DNA from: Branchipolynoe longqiensis
Lineage: Eukaryota > Annelida > Polychaeta > Phyllodocida > Polynoidae
NCBI GenBank assembly: GCA_030323885.1
Contig: CM059192.1
Location: 63,729,593 to 63,793,592, forward strand
DNA length: 64,000 nt
Direction of reading: 5' to 3'
Shown: positions 45,403-57,265 of the stretch, in pieces
Layout of the letters: every line of letters begins with the position of its first letter
How positions within the stretch are numbered: position 1 is the stretch's first letter
Notes under the pieces: model-generated
Database searches by the model: none
Seen by the model: only the letters and a program-made list of their open reading frames with translations
Told to the model about the DNA's origin: nothing
Made by a program: the position numbers and the translations under genes

Positions 45403-46367
45403 CCACGTTTTTGTTTACGTAGTTGAAGACGCTGCCAGACTTCCATCTACCGACAGATTTTATGGACTCAAGAGGCATGCCCACTCTTGCGTATGCCTGA
45501 GCTCCCCCGCGCCGTAGACTGACAAGTCACTAGCGGCCACCAAGGGAGTCGTCATGCTTTCAGTGCAGTTTGCATACACTTGCTGAAGATCGTCGCTGTC
45601 AGGGGATGCCCGTTCCGAAGCAATAAAGCTGGGGCGCCCTCATGCGTCGCCTTCAGACAGATGTACTCGGACCATGCGTACACTGGGCAGAAGGCGTGGT
45701 TCGGCCCCGCTGGTATATCGATGCTGTAGGCGTCCTCAGGCTTGTGCGTGGTCTTGGTGGATCTGACTTTGATCGTCAGGTGTGTGTTGTGCGCCTCAAT
45801 GTCCCTTCCGAGCAGCATGTGACCGTCACCTCCCGTCACCTCGGAATAGAACAAATTAGACTGTCTTAACAAACAAAGGTAACCTATTAGCAAAGCAGCA
45901 ATTAACACCAGTCCGTCATCTCCAATTTTTCTGAATTTTATAATCATCATTTTAATGTGCTTAATTTTCAAGGGAAATGCCCTCTTTACAGTACTTTCTT
46001 TCAACTTATATATTCCAGCTTTAATCAGTGATAGTGCATAGCAGTCGAACGCCTCCGTGTTACCGTTAAATAGCCTTACCCATGTCCTTGCCCCACTCAT
46101 GTAATTTCTTACAGCACCTTCAGTATTTAATTCATCATTTAGGTGTAAAGTATATAACATTACCGTCTTCATTTTGGGGCTTTTGGGGTTATCTCCAACT
46201 TTCTTGCAAAACCCAAGATACTCCCCGAACTGCACCCTTTTATTATGCCATGTCCCAGTTGATAATCCCGCCAAAAAGTAGACACTTAGCCGTCCCACAA
46301 GCGCGCGCTTATCTCCTGCAAGTTGATAAAGGCAACAAACAAAATTATCAACTGGCAGAGAGATCAC
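45403..46367 (-). pseudogene. E3 tyrosine recombinase
   Basis: ORF 46367-45552 covers the N-terminal SAM-like part ('LSTGTWHNKRVQFGEYLGF'), 'YMSGARTWVRLF' and the first catalytic Arg in 'GYLCLLRQSNLF', then 'VRSTKTTHKPEDAYSIDIP' and 'HPLTATIFSKCMQ'. A frameshift near 45545 leads to 'VSLRRGGAQAYARVG', where the expected His of His-x-x-Arg reads Val, and 'SVGRWKSGSVFNYVNKNVV' with the Tyr nucleophile, ending at TAG near 45401. The loss of the His and the frameshift suggest it is inactive. Confidence 0.82.
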
Positions 46368-48002
46368 AACGACAAATCTAAAACATGACCATCATGGGAG
46401 ACATTTATCTCAGATAGCGACATTTGCCGGCACAAGTCCTCGGCTACAATTCTATACTTATTATCAGTAAACAACCTACTGAGGGCATCCGCCAGCACCA
46501 GGTCTTTACCTGGTTTGTGTATCACCTGTACCGGACAGGTAAATTCAGCGGCGAACCTCCAAATTTCCCGGGCACAGGCGCACAATACCGGGTCCTTACC
46601 TGCGCCAGAGGACAGCACCTGTTGGGAAGCAGCATTATCGGTATTAATGATAATCTGGTATAGATGGGGGTTACCAGGAGATAAGGATTTTAGAGCCACA
46701 ACTAAATTTATCGCCTCTAATTGCGCAATATGAAAGCCGTTACTAAGAAAATCGGGGGTGTACCTATTAGCATAAAAATGAGTCATACTGAATACACCCC
46801 CGCCAAGCAATGAGGAGTCGCATTCAATCACCCACTTTTGAACAGGGACATGTCGAAGTAAAACAAGCCTATTGTGACCTTCTGCGAACCGCAAGAACCA
46901 CGTAACATCTCTAACCAGGTCTTGTGTGACCAAGACCTTACCACAAAACGGTGTTCCCCTCAGAAAGTCTAAAATTCTATTCATGAAAATACGTGCCGGA
47001 GTCACACATTTAGAGATAAACTGAAGTCGTCCGACTAGCCGTTGGACGTTCTTCCTAGTAACTAATCGTCCAGTGACCCATTTGTGGCACTCCAGTAAAA
47101 TATCTAGTAATTTTTCATCTGGGATGCGGACTATCAATTTATGGGAATCTAACTCATATCCCAGCCAGATTAATTTATGGGTGGGGGGGAACACATTTTT
47201 TAATGGAAAGCTTTAATCCAAGAACATTAGTTAACCGTAAAATATAAGAATACGCCTGTTGTGCCTTTTCCAAAGAATTTTCCACCCCCACAAAATCGTC
47301 TAAGAAACATAGCGTAAAGAAACCCATCTTGGCCATCAGGTGGACTACGGCTGCCGTAGTTCGGGCGCAGGCCATGCTGGACATCCTGCAGCCGAAAGGC
47401 GGCGCTATATCAAAATACAATTTTCCTCTTACCTTAATACCGAATAATGGCACACTTAAGGGGCAGGTCCTTAATTGCCTGTACGCCCTCGCTAGGTCAA
47501 TAGACCACATATAGCAGTCAGGTCCCAACCGGGTCACCTGTTTGGCCAGTGACATAATAGTTGGCAGATTATATTTGTACGGTTCCCCTTGATAAAACCC
47601 CTTATTGATACCTGAGTTTACACTACACCCCTTAGGAAAGCTAAGATCAACTATAATTCTGCGTTCATCAGTATCTTTCTTGGGGCAGGTCATAATTGGG
47701 CTAACCTGTCCCCACGGACAAAACGGGGGGGTATCGAACGGGCCCAACAGTGCGTTGTGGGATAATTCAGTTGCAACATAGTTGTCTATCCAAAAGAGGT
47801 CTTCCTGTGTATGGGCATGGTTAATATCAGTTGAGGTAGGGACACCTTTACCAGTAAAATTTGCCGGCCAGCCAAACTCTAAAAAATCGACCAGGTCTAC
47901 ATCCTGATAGTCACCTAACAACCGCCTCCAGTTTTTAATGATCAATCCGGAGGGCACAGGTAGTCTCGCCGAGAGGTAATTTGGAAGGCCAGTATCTCGC
48001 AC
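46364..48002 (-). pseudogene. E3 reverse transcriptase - RNase H
   Basis: The RT part (48002-47175) has 'LPNYLSARLPVPSG', 'DLVDFLEFGWPANF', 'RRIIVDLSFPKG', 'MWSIDLARAYRQLRTCP', 'PFGCRMSSMACARTTAA' and catalytic 'FLDDFVG'. At 'KKCVPP' one base too many in a run of 7 C (47183-47189) shifts frame. It continues 'THKLIWLGYELDSHK' and RNase H: 'VIECDSSLLGGGVF', 'LEAINLVVALKSL', 'INTDNAASQQVL' and 'IHKPGKDLVLADALSRLF'. It ends at 46364, overlapping the recombinase start by 4 bases. Apart from the C run it is intact, so it is a young copy or the C count is an error. Confidence 0.88.
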
Positions 48003-48029
48003 CTTATTATAAATAAATGCATATTTTTT

Positions 48030-49096
48030 TTAAAGCGGGTTATTAATTACATCATTACTAACTTTTGCCTCAGATAAAGTCGGCCAACATTTCAACACGT
48101 GAATCTTGTATTTGAATGGGGAAGTATCGCAGAAAGCTTTTTTACCAGTATACTGAGTAACATTAAAGTCATCTACTATGTCTGGCACATTATTGTCTAT
48201 CAAATCAACTGTGCATCCCAAATTCAACTGATTGTTAACAGAACTGGCAACATGAACTGGGGTAATAAAAGCAACAGGTGGCAACAACTACTTAATGGGA
48301 TAGACCATACCATTGTCCTTCTCCATATTAGTAACTACACAGGGGGCGGGATCCATCTGGGATCCCCTAGCAATCTCAAAATCACTATTGTCAGTATTCA
48401 GTCCATTATAGAGTGGATTGGTGTCATCCGAATTGCTAATAGTAGGCCACCCCCCATCAGAGTCTCTAACAGAACAAACAGACCGCTCAGCTTTAACATT
48501 AACACTAGACATTTGCTGAGATCTACTAGACATCTGACAGGGTTTGGAAGGAGAAATATTAATTATATCAGCGGCTGGGCTGATAATAGGCGACACAGCA
48601 GTGCCAGAGTCACTAATCAAGGAGGGTAGGCCAGCTCCACGTGGGGCAGCTTGACCACCCAATGCAAGCTCATTGCAGTCAGTGAATGGCGACAGTACAT
48701 CAGTCACCGAGTCAGAACGGTGGCGGGAATGCCAATGAAATGCATCCGTGTCGCCATGGCAATGACATGGCCTGTACCCAGGCAGAGGCAAACCCAAGGC
48801 CGGGGGTGTTCGCTGTGCCACCGTACCAGCTGGAACTGTACGCCGCCTCCCATCCATTCCAACACTCTGAGATTTACATACAAGGGATCTACAGCCATTA
48901 TTAAACCACTGACATGACTGAGCGGACCTATCACGGGTATTACACGAATACCCATGGCGTGCATGTTTATGAGTGTTAATAAAATGACTTGTGGCGCCCC
49001 GCCCCGTTCCTGAACCTCAAGTACGTCCCCGACCCTACAGGTGGCGTATGCCGTCTTTTATCAAACTTGAGCGGAAAAACTAACATTTTTGGAAAT

Positions 49097-49128
<32 letters not shown>

Positions 49129-49428
49129 AAGGGCCTTCAAATCACATACAGATTTTATTACGGGAGTGGAACGATCCGCCTCAATCAATTGGACCTCAGA
49201 ACTAACGGTGGAATGGGGAATGTGAGGCGACAACAGTAACCTAGAAGGCCGACATAACACCGGCGAATCAACCGCACCGACCTGGTTAACGCACTGGCTT
49301 CCTGGTAGAATTGAAGTAGTGTGACTGTTGGCGCCATCTGTAGACTTGCGGTGGTACTTGTGTAGCCCGACCGGTGGTATATGCACTTGCTCACAGGAAT
49401 CCGCAGCGCCCAGGCCACTGCAATTCAA
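48030..49428 (-). pseudogene. E3 linker between Gag and RT
   Basis: Open segments 48857-48288 (Ser/Pro/Asp-rich, no domain seen) and 48287-48030 ('NQLNLGCTVDLIDNNVPD'), with a broken part 48976-49428 around a run of 30 G (49098-49127). It probably was a spacer in the element's polyprotein. Confidence 0.5.
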
Positions 49429-50651
49429 AAACTTGATACACGGTTACCAACGGCGTCACTAGGCAACTCGGATGCACGAGATTTGGAACGGCATTCCGTT
49501 TCCTTATGGGCGTGTTTCCGCCTAACTTTGTACGCGCAATACGCACAAATATGCAAAAACCGACTTGAGCCTTCCCCATGATCTTCCTCAAAGCCACATG
49601 AACCGCCCTTGTTCCAAATGACGCAAGGTCGTGCATCCACACCTTTCCTAAAGTCTGTAAATGAACCCCCACTAACGTGCTTAACCATCTGTGACTCAAT
49701 TCGTCTTCCCAAGCCGCACACATCACGTCGTATCTCGACAATTTTTCCTTCATTTTCCCAGCCTTCTGGTAGTCGCTTGTCAGCGATCATATTAAAAACT
49801 TTTTCGCTATACGTAAGGCAAGTGCTCCAGGAGTAGTTCTGAGCCATATCCAGGATCGACTCTATATGATTATCGATGTGGATTTCCCAACCAGGCGGCA
49901 CATCACCACGCCTAACCATCCTACGCATAGCAGCCAAATACTCAAACCACGTCGATTCTCCTTGACCGACTTTCCCCTTCTTTTCGTTTCTTATCACATA
50001 CTTATGTGGCAACAATTTGAGTTTTTTAGAGTGTTTAGCGCGCTTTCATGTTAGCCTAATTAGTTCAGTCATCATTGAATCATCACTCCCCTCATCACTA
50101 TCGTTAAATTGTTCATCGGCAGCTGCCCTTTTTATGGATGTACTATGAGAAGTTGTATGCACTGTACCTTTTGCTGTGTGATGTGTGTGCCCCGCATTAC
50201 ACGAGATAGTCGTGCGAACCGGCGTACACTCCCCGGTCGTGCGAATAACGGTCGCCAGATCCTCTGTTATGACGTCATCCGCGTAAACATCCGGCACGTT
50301 CGGTGGCGGGGCTATAATAGACCCAGCGCCGCCATCTTGGCCGCACTCCAGGCTGCGTAGACGGTCCAGTAACGGTGCCTGTGCCGCGGCTAACTTGGTG
50401 TCGAGTAAGGTCGCAATATCCTCCAGCGACAAGCTTTTCCTGTGAGACGTAGACGGCACCGGGGTCGGAGTCCTCCCTCCCAGATCGACCACGTTAAGCC
50501 GAGATGATGAGACCTTCCGACCCACCGTATTACATGCAGCAATATCATCACTCGACACACCCGAATGATCCATGGACTTAAGCAGTGCATGTGAATACCG
50601 CCCTACTACACTCCGGACTCCCCGTTGCTTCGGCATCTTCGACACTATCAA
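49425..50651 (-). pseudogene. E3 Gag
   Basis: The first part (50651-50046) starts MIVSKMPKQRGVRSVVGR and is Ser/Thr-rich with a helix 'SLEDIATLLDTKLAAAQAPL'. A stop and frame change separate it from 50015-49425: 'TWFEYLAAMRRMVRRGDVPP', then 'CVIWNKGGSCGF', 'FLHICAYCAYKVRRKHAHKE' and 'TEC'. The Cys/His cluster has the same plan as that of E1 Gag. Role: capsid-like particle. Confidence 0.72.
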
Positions 50652-50844
50652 CGAATCTTGTCAACTCGCTCAGGTGAACCGTCGACGACGGTGGCCAGGT
50701 AAGAACTGGACAAGCCTTGAATCTACTACCGGAAGTGAGTTTAGTGCGTAGCAACGCGGGCTACGAACGGTATCTATGGTGCTGCTCATATCAGGCCCGT
50801 AGTCAGGGTTTGTGAATTATGCATGTTTCCGGCAACATGGACAA

Positions 50845-50979
50845 TGTTCTAGACAGTGAATGAGACAAAGGGGAATGTAAATGAGATGACGTCATGGAAA
50901 GTTTAGCCGGCGGTTCAGTGAGCCCTGGATGGGAATAAACCATTCAGTATCCAGAAGTCAAAGTGTTCAGACGTACTTT
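50845..50979. repeat. E3 repeat R1
   Basis: 'GTTCTAGACAGTGAATGAGA' to 'GTGTTCAGACGTACTTT'; about 92 percent alike with R2 by eye. Confidence 0.9.
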
Positions 50980-51340
50980 GTGCGGCTAATCTCGGTAGGT
51001 CAAGTCGGGTGATTAGACCGGCGAGCAGGTTAGACCTGCAGTGAGTCAGTCACGTTGAATGTATACACACAAACACATGTGCATGGTAGGCTTAAGTTGT
51101 GTTTCAGCTGCATTTGGTGTGTGTTGTAATTAATGGAAAATATATCATGTGGAGGCTAAGCAGCCGGACAGTCAGAGGACTTCAGTGCCATAGTGCGCTC
51201 AGACATTTGCTAGAACCTGTGGTTTAAACTAAGTATGCATATATGTTTGATTATTGTATGTTCATTTTACTGGGTAGTAATATTTATAGTGATGGTCATT
51301 TTAAAACATTGCATGTTTCAGAAATACTTTAAAGGGGGGA

Positions 51341-51402
51341 TGTGATATATGCGTAATAGACGTCTAGACACGTCTGTAATATATGCTAATGAGATGCATA
51401 AT
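51341..51402. repeat. E3 repeat L2
   Basis: Second copy of L1, joined directly to R2. Confidence 0.9.
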
Positions 51403-51536
51403 GTTCTAGACAGTGAGTGAGACAAAGGAGCATGTAAATGAGATGACGTCATGGAAAGTTTAGCTGGCGGTTCAGTGAGCCTTGGACAGGAATAAACCAT
51501 TCAGTATCCAGAAGTCAAAGTGTTCAGATGTACTTT
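51403..51536. repeat. E3 repeat R2
   Basis: Second copy of R1; right end of the E3 repeats. Confidence 0.9.
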
Positions 51537-51539
51537 CAC

Positions 51540-52195
51540 ATTGATTAGCCAGAAGTAATTCTTGTTCTAAATATTAAAATGTCAAATGTGTCAACAAAAA
51601 CTTGTTTCAAAGAAATATATAACCAATATCTGATTAACCCTGCTCATTTTCTATTTCTACATATGTCATTAACCATAGAATATAAATAAAAACATGAATA
51701 AAATAAATAAAACTGACTCTGGCTATGGCTCTAACACTAGTCTGAGTGCCTAGATTTGTCTAAATCTAAATGCACATGGTGTAAGATGTACTGGTTATAT
51801 TGATGTAAATGCAATGCTGGATAAAAGATTAATAATATGTTAATTTATTGTAATTTTTTTTTTAGTTGGCATTCTATGTTTCAAACGAGCTGAGATGAGC
51901 TGAAACTAGCACATTTCATAGCTGCACCCAGTGTATTAGCATGTGCCATCTGCTTCTCGCGGCTTTGTTTTGCTCTGATACATCCCACAATGCACCGTGC
52001 CGCTGGAACCGTGATGTAGTCTATTAGATCTAAGTAAATTAGTTGCTCGTTTACTGCCTACCAAATATTCTGCAGAACTGGGCAGTGGACCTAATTTGAC
52101 GAACTTATGCGAGTCATGGACTGCATTGGTACCCAGTGAACCTATTACTGATTGCATGCAGCTTGGCTAGCCTGGTTCCGTAACCAATCTGAAGT
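51540..52195. other. No recognised feature
   Basis: AT-rich spacer ending in a TA microsatellite (52196-52212) that borders the next transposon. Confidence 0.5.
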
Positions 52196-52212
52196 ATATA
52201 TATATATATATA

Positions 52213-55102
52213 TGAGGAGTTCAGGCGGAAAACCAAGTAAGTCCACCCGACCTCTTTTGTTTTAAAATAAAGACTTTTATATGACCATAAATATAATTCT
52301 CAGTAATTCCACTTTTCTTTTTATTAAAGGGTTATGGAGCAATGAACAAATACTATGTAAGTTATAAATGAACCTTTATTCCAAAACTCATTAATTAACC
52401 AACTTTTATTGATTTTTCTACAAAACCAAGTAAGTCCACTTTCGGTTTGTTTGCAAAACCCTGTAAGTCCATTGTCAAAGACTAATCTTATGGAAATGTT
52501 GCAGAATCAAAGAACACACAATTAGAAATATCTTAAATGTGAAGCATGTATTATATATTCAAAAGAACACCCTTTCTTATCTATGATTATACCAAAGTTT
52601 GGCAGTAGGCCTATTCTTCCTCGACTTCAGAAAGCATTAAAACTGACAATTATTTAAATGATTGTGAAATCCCAGTGTAATAACAATGACAAGATCCTTA
52701 CTCTAGAGTCATAATTATGGAGAGATGACAGGAAAATAATGCTAGTCCAGTCACAATATACCATTAGAAGTCATCAAAAAGATTACATGAAAATTCAGTC
52801 AGTCAATTTAAACATACATCCATCGATTTACTGAAATTGGGCTAGCAAGTATTTTTCTCATAATATTGAACAAATTTGCTCCCCCCCCCCCCTCCACACA
52901 TAATTCCTGGTCACAGAGGCAGAGTGTGTAACATTTCCATCATTAGCTTACTCATCATCACTAATATCCTCAAGGTCCTGCACAATGTTCTGATCGCCAA
53001 CATGAGAGGGAATCTCATAGTTATCCTGAACCTCTTGATTTACATCCAACTGTTTCAGCAGCTTCATAACATCCTGCTTCTTAGCCTCTTTAACGCAGTT
53101 AATATCAGCCAGTAGTGAAGGATTGAACTGTGCCCACTTTTTCCCCCTTTTTAGAAGGAACTGTTGGCAAAATTCCCCAGCAAATGCACTTTTGAACCAC
53201 AACTTATTCTTAGAAACCTATAGCACTCTTCCCTCACTGATTTTGAAAGATCTTTGATGTTTTGTGAAACTGGCTGATTCTGCTTTGTAATCATAGCACA
53301 TCCAATCCTTTCCATACACATGAACAGTACCATGGTTCCTGAGAATCTCACAGTATTCCTCTGGCATTAATATTGTTTCCTTCTTTCGGATTTCTTGCTC
53401 GATCCTTCCAAACACTCAGTCTGCAGGAAGAAAGCTGTGTCCCTGTATTGGGAAATTGTATTCAACAGTAAGAATTGGGTACTTCTGGCTGCACAATGCA
53501 AACAACATGGATAAAACGTTGATGTGTCTTATTTTGTCCGTAGCAAGAATCTGAGAACAAATGTAGGAGTTCAGTTTGACTGATGTCCATGCTAACCACG
53601 GAACCTAAGTAATCATGTAATGCAGAAGCAATTGTATTGCTGTCTTTGACATTCTGATGTCCAAGCCATGTATATAAATGAATGTCATCTTTCCCCTGCG
53701 ATTCCCCTATACCTCGGTGATGAACAACCCCAAACACTTAAATCACTAGGAAGGTACTTCCTCCCTGGCACACCTCGACGAGCATAGTGGCTAGCTCTGC
53801 AAGTGAAGGACTTTATATGATTTCGAATGCTCTCCTTCTTACCCTCATTTTCTCCAGCTCTCCTGTAACCACCATGATTTTCCGGAGATCTACCATGCTC
53901 AAGCCAGTACCTCGCGATGCTCTGGACCCGATATTTATTGACACCTGAAATAATAAATTAAATTAAATATAACAAAGCTAAAGAAAACTTGTATTACAGG
54001 TTCTAATCATTAGGAGTTTTTTTTCTTCAAAAACATAATGAGTGTGAGTCCTGGAAAACAACTTTAAGACTGAAATATCTTAAATATGTGGAAGAAAAAA
54101 TAATAATACCAGGGAAATAATACCTTTTTCAGTTGACTATAACTAAAAATATATTACCCTGCCCCCACCATGAAAATGACATTAGGAAAACGAATATGAA
54201 ATATCTGAAATAAAATAGATTAAGTGTCTTGCCATATGTGGAAGAAAAAAATAATAACAATACCAGGGAAATAATACCTTTTTCAGTTGACTGTAACTAA
54301 AATTATATTACTCCACCCCCACCATTAATGCTTATGGTTACCATACTTACACAAAATGCTGAGAAATGAAGCCTGGCATACTGAAATCTTCCTTATCTCT
54401 TCCTTCACAAAGCTGTACTTGATCGACACACCTCTGTTTTGTGCCCTTTCTTCATTTTCTACTCTTGGCCTCCGGCGATGGACCTGGCTTATATCCATGT
54501 GAGACACAAGGATTGCATCTTGCTTAACTTTATCTGTGGTCACATAGAGCTGCCCTTTTATGTATTGTAAATCATTTTCAGTCAGAGTTTGGGCAGTGCA
54601 CATGGTATTGTTATGTGCGCATTTGACATGAGGAATCAAACCTTCTCCACTGTACCGAGCTGCTTTGGCTTTAGAACGCGTGGAATTTTGTGGCTGAAGT
54701 CGTTTACGCTTTCCCGATGGTGATAACATCACGTTTTCATCAATTGCATCATAGGTTTCCATAATTAACGTAGACAAAACAGCCGTACACCGAAGGAATC
54801 TAGCAAAATCAGCACGCAAAAATAGTGATTCTGGGCAGCGCCATTTTGTGCATTATGTGATCTGATGCGCGCCAGTGATTGGCCCTCTACAAGTTACGTG
54901 GTTCTGCATACAAACTCAGATGGCGCTTATGAGGTTTTGCAACAAAACCGTATTTTAGGTCCGATTTAACGTAGGACTTACCGGGTTTTCAAACAAAATT
55001 GATTTGCTCATTGGCTATTAGGGACTAAGAAATGCTGTCTTCATTGGTTATCTCACTTTTCATGAACATGGCGTTTACGTGGTTTTGCGCCTGAACCCCT
55101 CA
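52213..55102 (-). mobile_element. DNA transposon with 23-bp inverted repeats and an 'SDSCYGQNK' transposase-like gene
   Basis: 2890 bp. The ends are 'TGAGGAGTTCAGGCGG' with AAAACCA, and its near-perfect mirror (55080-55102). TATA flanks both sides. Subterminal motif AAACC-(A/C)-GTAAGTCC is repeated at 52231, 52423 and 52455 and inverted near 54971. A gene on the minus strand with at least one intron fills the centre. The superfamily is not one I can name with confidence: the protein resembles the DUF7869-type family found in many invertebrates. Confidence 0.8.
52948..54819 (-). pseudogene. Transposase-like protein (DUF7869-like), broken
   Basis: Exon 1 (54819-54351) has a basic region 'SGKRKRLQPQ' and ends at donor GTAAGT. 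Acceptor TTTCAG at 53945 joins in frame to 'VNKYRVQSIARYWLEHGRSP', 'ESIRNHIKSF', 'ASHYARRGVPGRKYLPSDLS', a helix and His-Tyr plan typical of this family. A frameshift near 53735 follows, then 'SMDISQTELLHLFSDSCYGQ' (53737-53462), a candidate catalytic Asp region, and later 'EILRNHGTVHVYGKDWMCYD' and an acidic end 'DNYEIPSHVG...DISDDE' (stop at 52948). Several frame breaks make it inactive. The family assignment is from memory of motifs. Confidence 0.65.
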
Positions 55103-55344
55103 TATACAGGATGGAGAACTAACAGGCTACAATTTGTTTAGTCGATGCACCCCAACTCCCAGCACAAAAAGTAAACATAGCGGAGCATCAATGTGCTCTA
55201 CAGGTGTTGGTAAATAAAACAAGCTTTACTTCTTTTTCTTTTAAAGTAAATATCGGCTTATCGAGGGGAGGGGGGCATATAGTGGTTAAACAGCAGGCTA
55301 CAGTGATTATTGTCCCAGGTCCTACTTTTGTACGGCAAATATAA

Positions 55345-55600
55345 CTGGGTCATGGCCTAGTGGTTAGAGCGTCCGTTGCCCGTGTGGGATTTTGAGTATA
55401 ATCCTCCGCTGAGTCAGAGCAAGTGTTACAAAATTAGGTTTTATGTTCTAGCAACAGCTAAGGTCATAACGGGATTCGGACCAATCAATTATTGTCATAT
55501 ATATTATATTGACATTTTGTGAATGTTAATCAGTGAATATCAATAATCGCGAACGTGTGCACGGTCACAAGTCGGTACCTGTCCTGATATATTTGTAAAT
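55345..55600 (+). mobile_element. tRNA-derived SINE, internally deleted
   Basis: A-box-like 'CATGGCCTAGTGGTTAGAGC' and a degenerate B-box region, then 'GCTGAGTCAGAGCAAGTGTT'. The end is 'GGTCACAAGTCGGTACCTGT', which belongs to the SINE S tail. The middle of the S body is missing. Confidence 0.65.
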
Positions 55601-55732
55601 AAAGGTGAATATTGAACTAATTAACTCTAGTTTTGTGTTGATAAGTGTGTGCATATATATATATATATTTATTTACAAATTCATAACATTAGAATACAAA
55701 AAGCCTATTCTTCTTGGCAGGAGGCAGAAAAG

Positions 55733-55912
55733 GCCTTCATTGAAAGGAGCTAGATATGGACTAGGATGTCACTTCGGTAATCACACAAATGGCCTCCCAA
55801 CAGATCTTTACGGAACTTTCCCATTTAAATAACCAGACAGGTTCCTCTGGAGACAGGTTTCTCATAGTACACAACTGATAAAAATCCTAGTCCATATCCA
55901 GTGCCTGTATTC
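55733..55912. mobile_element. Small MITE with GGAGCTAGATATGGACTAGG ends
   Basis: About 180 bp. 'GAGCTAGATATGGACTAGGA' on the left mirrors 'TCCTAGTCCATATCCAGTGC' on the right. Related ends appear at 28885, 29518, 61478 and 61808. Confidence 0.6.
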
Positions 55913-56446
55913 GACTATACTCTGTTAACATTTAGGAGCAAGTTAAAGTTTCTAGTCCACCGGACCTGATTCTGGACATGCAGTGTTTAAAGTGCAATAA
56001 TATCTCATCTAAGGAATGGATCAGTATCAATGTCCTAAATTAAAACCGTGTAATGTGATAATGAAATATTAAGTCTAAACAAATAAAACCTACTTGTTTC
56101 TCAGGCATCGCTGCATTAATTGTGAGCCCAGGCTAATCCCCTTTAAAATAGAAATTTTGAGGAAAAGAAAAAAAGAGTAAATTTTCAATGATCGCTTCAG
56201 CAAGTTTGTTGTTTTTTAGGGTTTTATTACTCAGGCATGTGATGGGGTCAGGAATAAACCGAGAATTTTTTTTTAGGTGATCATGGGGACATACAGCATC
56301 CCACTGAGTGGTGAGAGGGATGCAAATAGTGTATTTCAGAGGTGTTTTGGTGGCCAGGAAAAAAACTATTTAAAAAACCAACAGAATTCCTGTTTCGGCG
56401 GCTAGAAGAAACCCGGAATTCCGGTTAAAACCAGATTGATTAATTG

Positions 56447-56510
56447 ATGGTGGTTTCTTTACGCCGTGTCGGCAGCATAGGCCATATTGACGACGAACCA
56501 GAGAAATCAC
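56447..56510 (-). mobile_element. I-type LINE 3' end fragment
   Basis: The reverse complement of the tail at 39672-39735: 'TTTACGCCGTGTCGGCAGCA' and 'TAGGCCATATTGACGACG'. Either a strongly truncated LINE or a SINE that shares its tail. Confidence 0.7.
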
Positions 56511-57069
56511 ATGCTTGATAACAATATGCTCACTTTTGCGGTCAACTGTATGGCAAATTTATTCAAACAAATACAACTGTAAATTACCCGCCCCCTCCAA
56601 ATTCTGTTGCTCTCTCAAAAAAGATGTTTTCAAACCAAATACAAAATACACACACGCCCCAGATTCTGACAAAAGGTGCCTAAGAAACAAGTATGCTTAA
56701 AAAAGGAATTGGCCTAATATATATTTTTGTAACTTGAGGCATGCGCGCAATTACAACACGGCGGCATGACCCCCCGCCCCACCCCACACCCCCCAACAAA
56801 AAATCAGTTATGTACACGGTTTCAACGAACTACACCTGTCAATATCCACCAGACATAAATAATAAAAACGCCACAGACACTCTCGGCAACCCAAAAATTG
56901 GGACTGCGTGAAGGTTGACATAATATCGCAATCCCACAGGCTCAGCCCCCTCCCCCATTGATAATCGCCATTGTTGGTAGTTGTCTGGCGGGCATAAATA
57001 AACCTATTATGGGAAGATGACAACCAGGGTCTGGGAGTAATTCCTGACATCACACTAGTCTCAATGTCA

Positions 57070-57265
57070 AAAGCAGTCGGTGGCCTCGAAAATGGCTGGC
57101 CCCCATTTGCAATGGAAAAGAAGAGCTCTGCTGGCTGAAACCACTGAATACGGCGGCCATTTTCGAGGCACATTTTATCTCCAGTCTGAAAAGCGAGCCG
57201 TCTCCTAGACGAACCCTGAACGGAAATAAGCTGAAAACGTCTCCAAGACGTACCCTGGACGCGGC
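57070..57265. repeat. Dispersed repeat, copy 2 (first copy 1-240)
   Basis: Shares 'GGCTGAAACCACTGAATACG', 'CTCGAAAATGGC' and 'CCATTTTCGAGGC' with 1-240, in the same orientation and order. Confidence 0.6.

Larger units (their letters stand above)
44763..51536 (-). mobile_element. E3: DIRS-type retroelement with mirrored split repeats
   Basis: Minus-strand element encoding Gag (about 50651 to 49425), linker ORFs, reverse transcriptase-RNase H (48002-46364) and tyrosine recombinase (46367 to about 45403). Repeats along the plus strand are L1 (44763-44824), coding region, R1 (50845-50979), a 361-bp spacer, L2 (51341-51402), R2 (51403-51536). In coding sense the double repeat lies before Gag, the mirror of E1. 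L and R copies differ mainly by transitions. Possible flanks share 'ATTGATT' on both sides. The RT is close to that of E2 but the base composition is ordinary. Confidence 0.85.
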
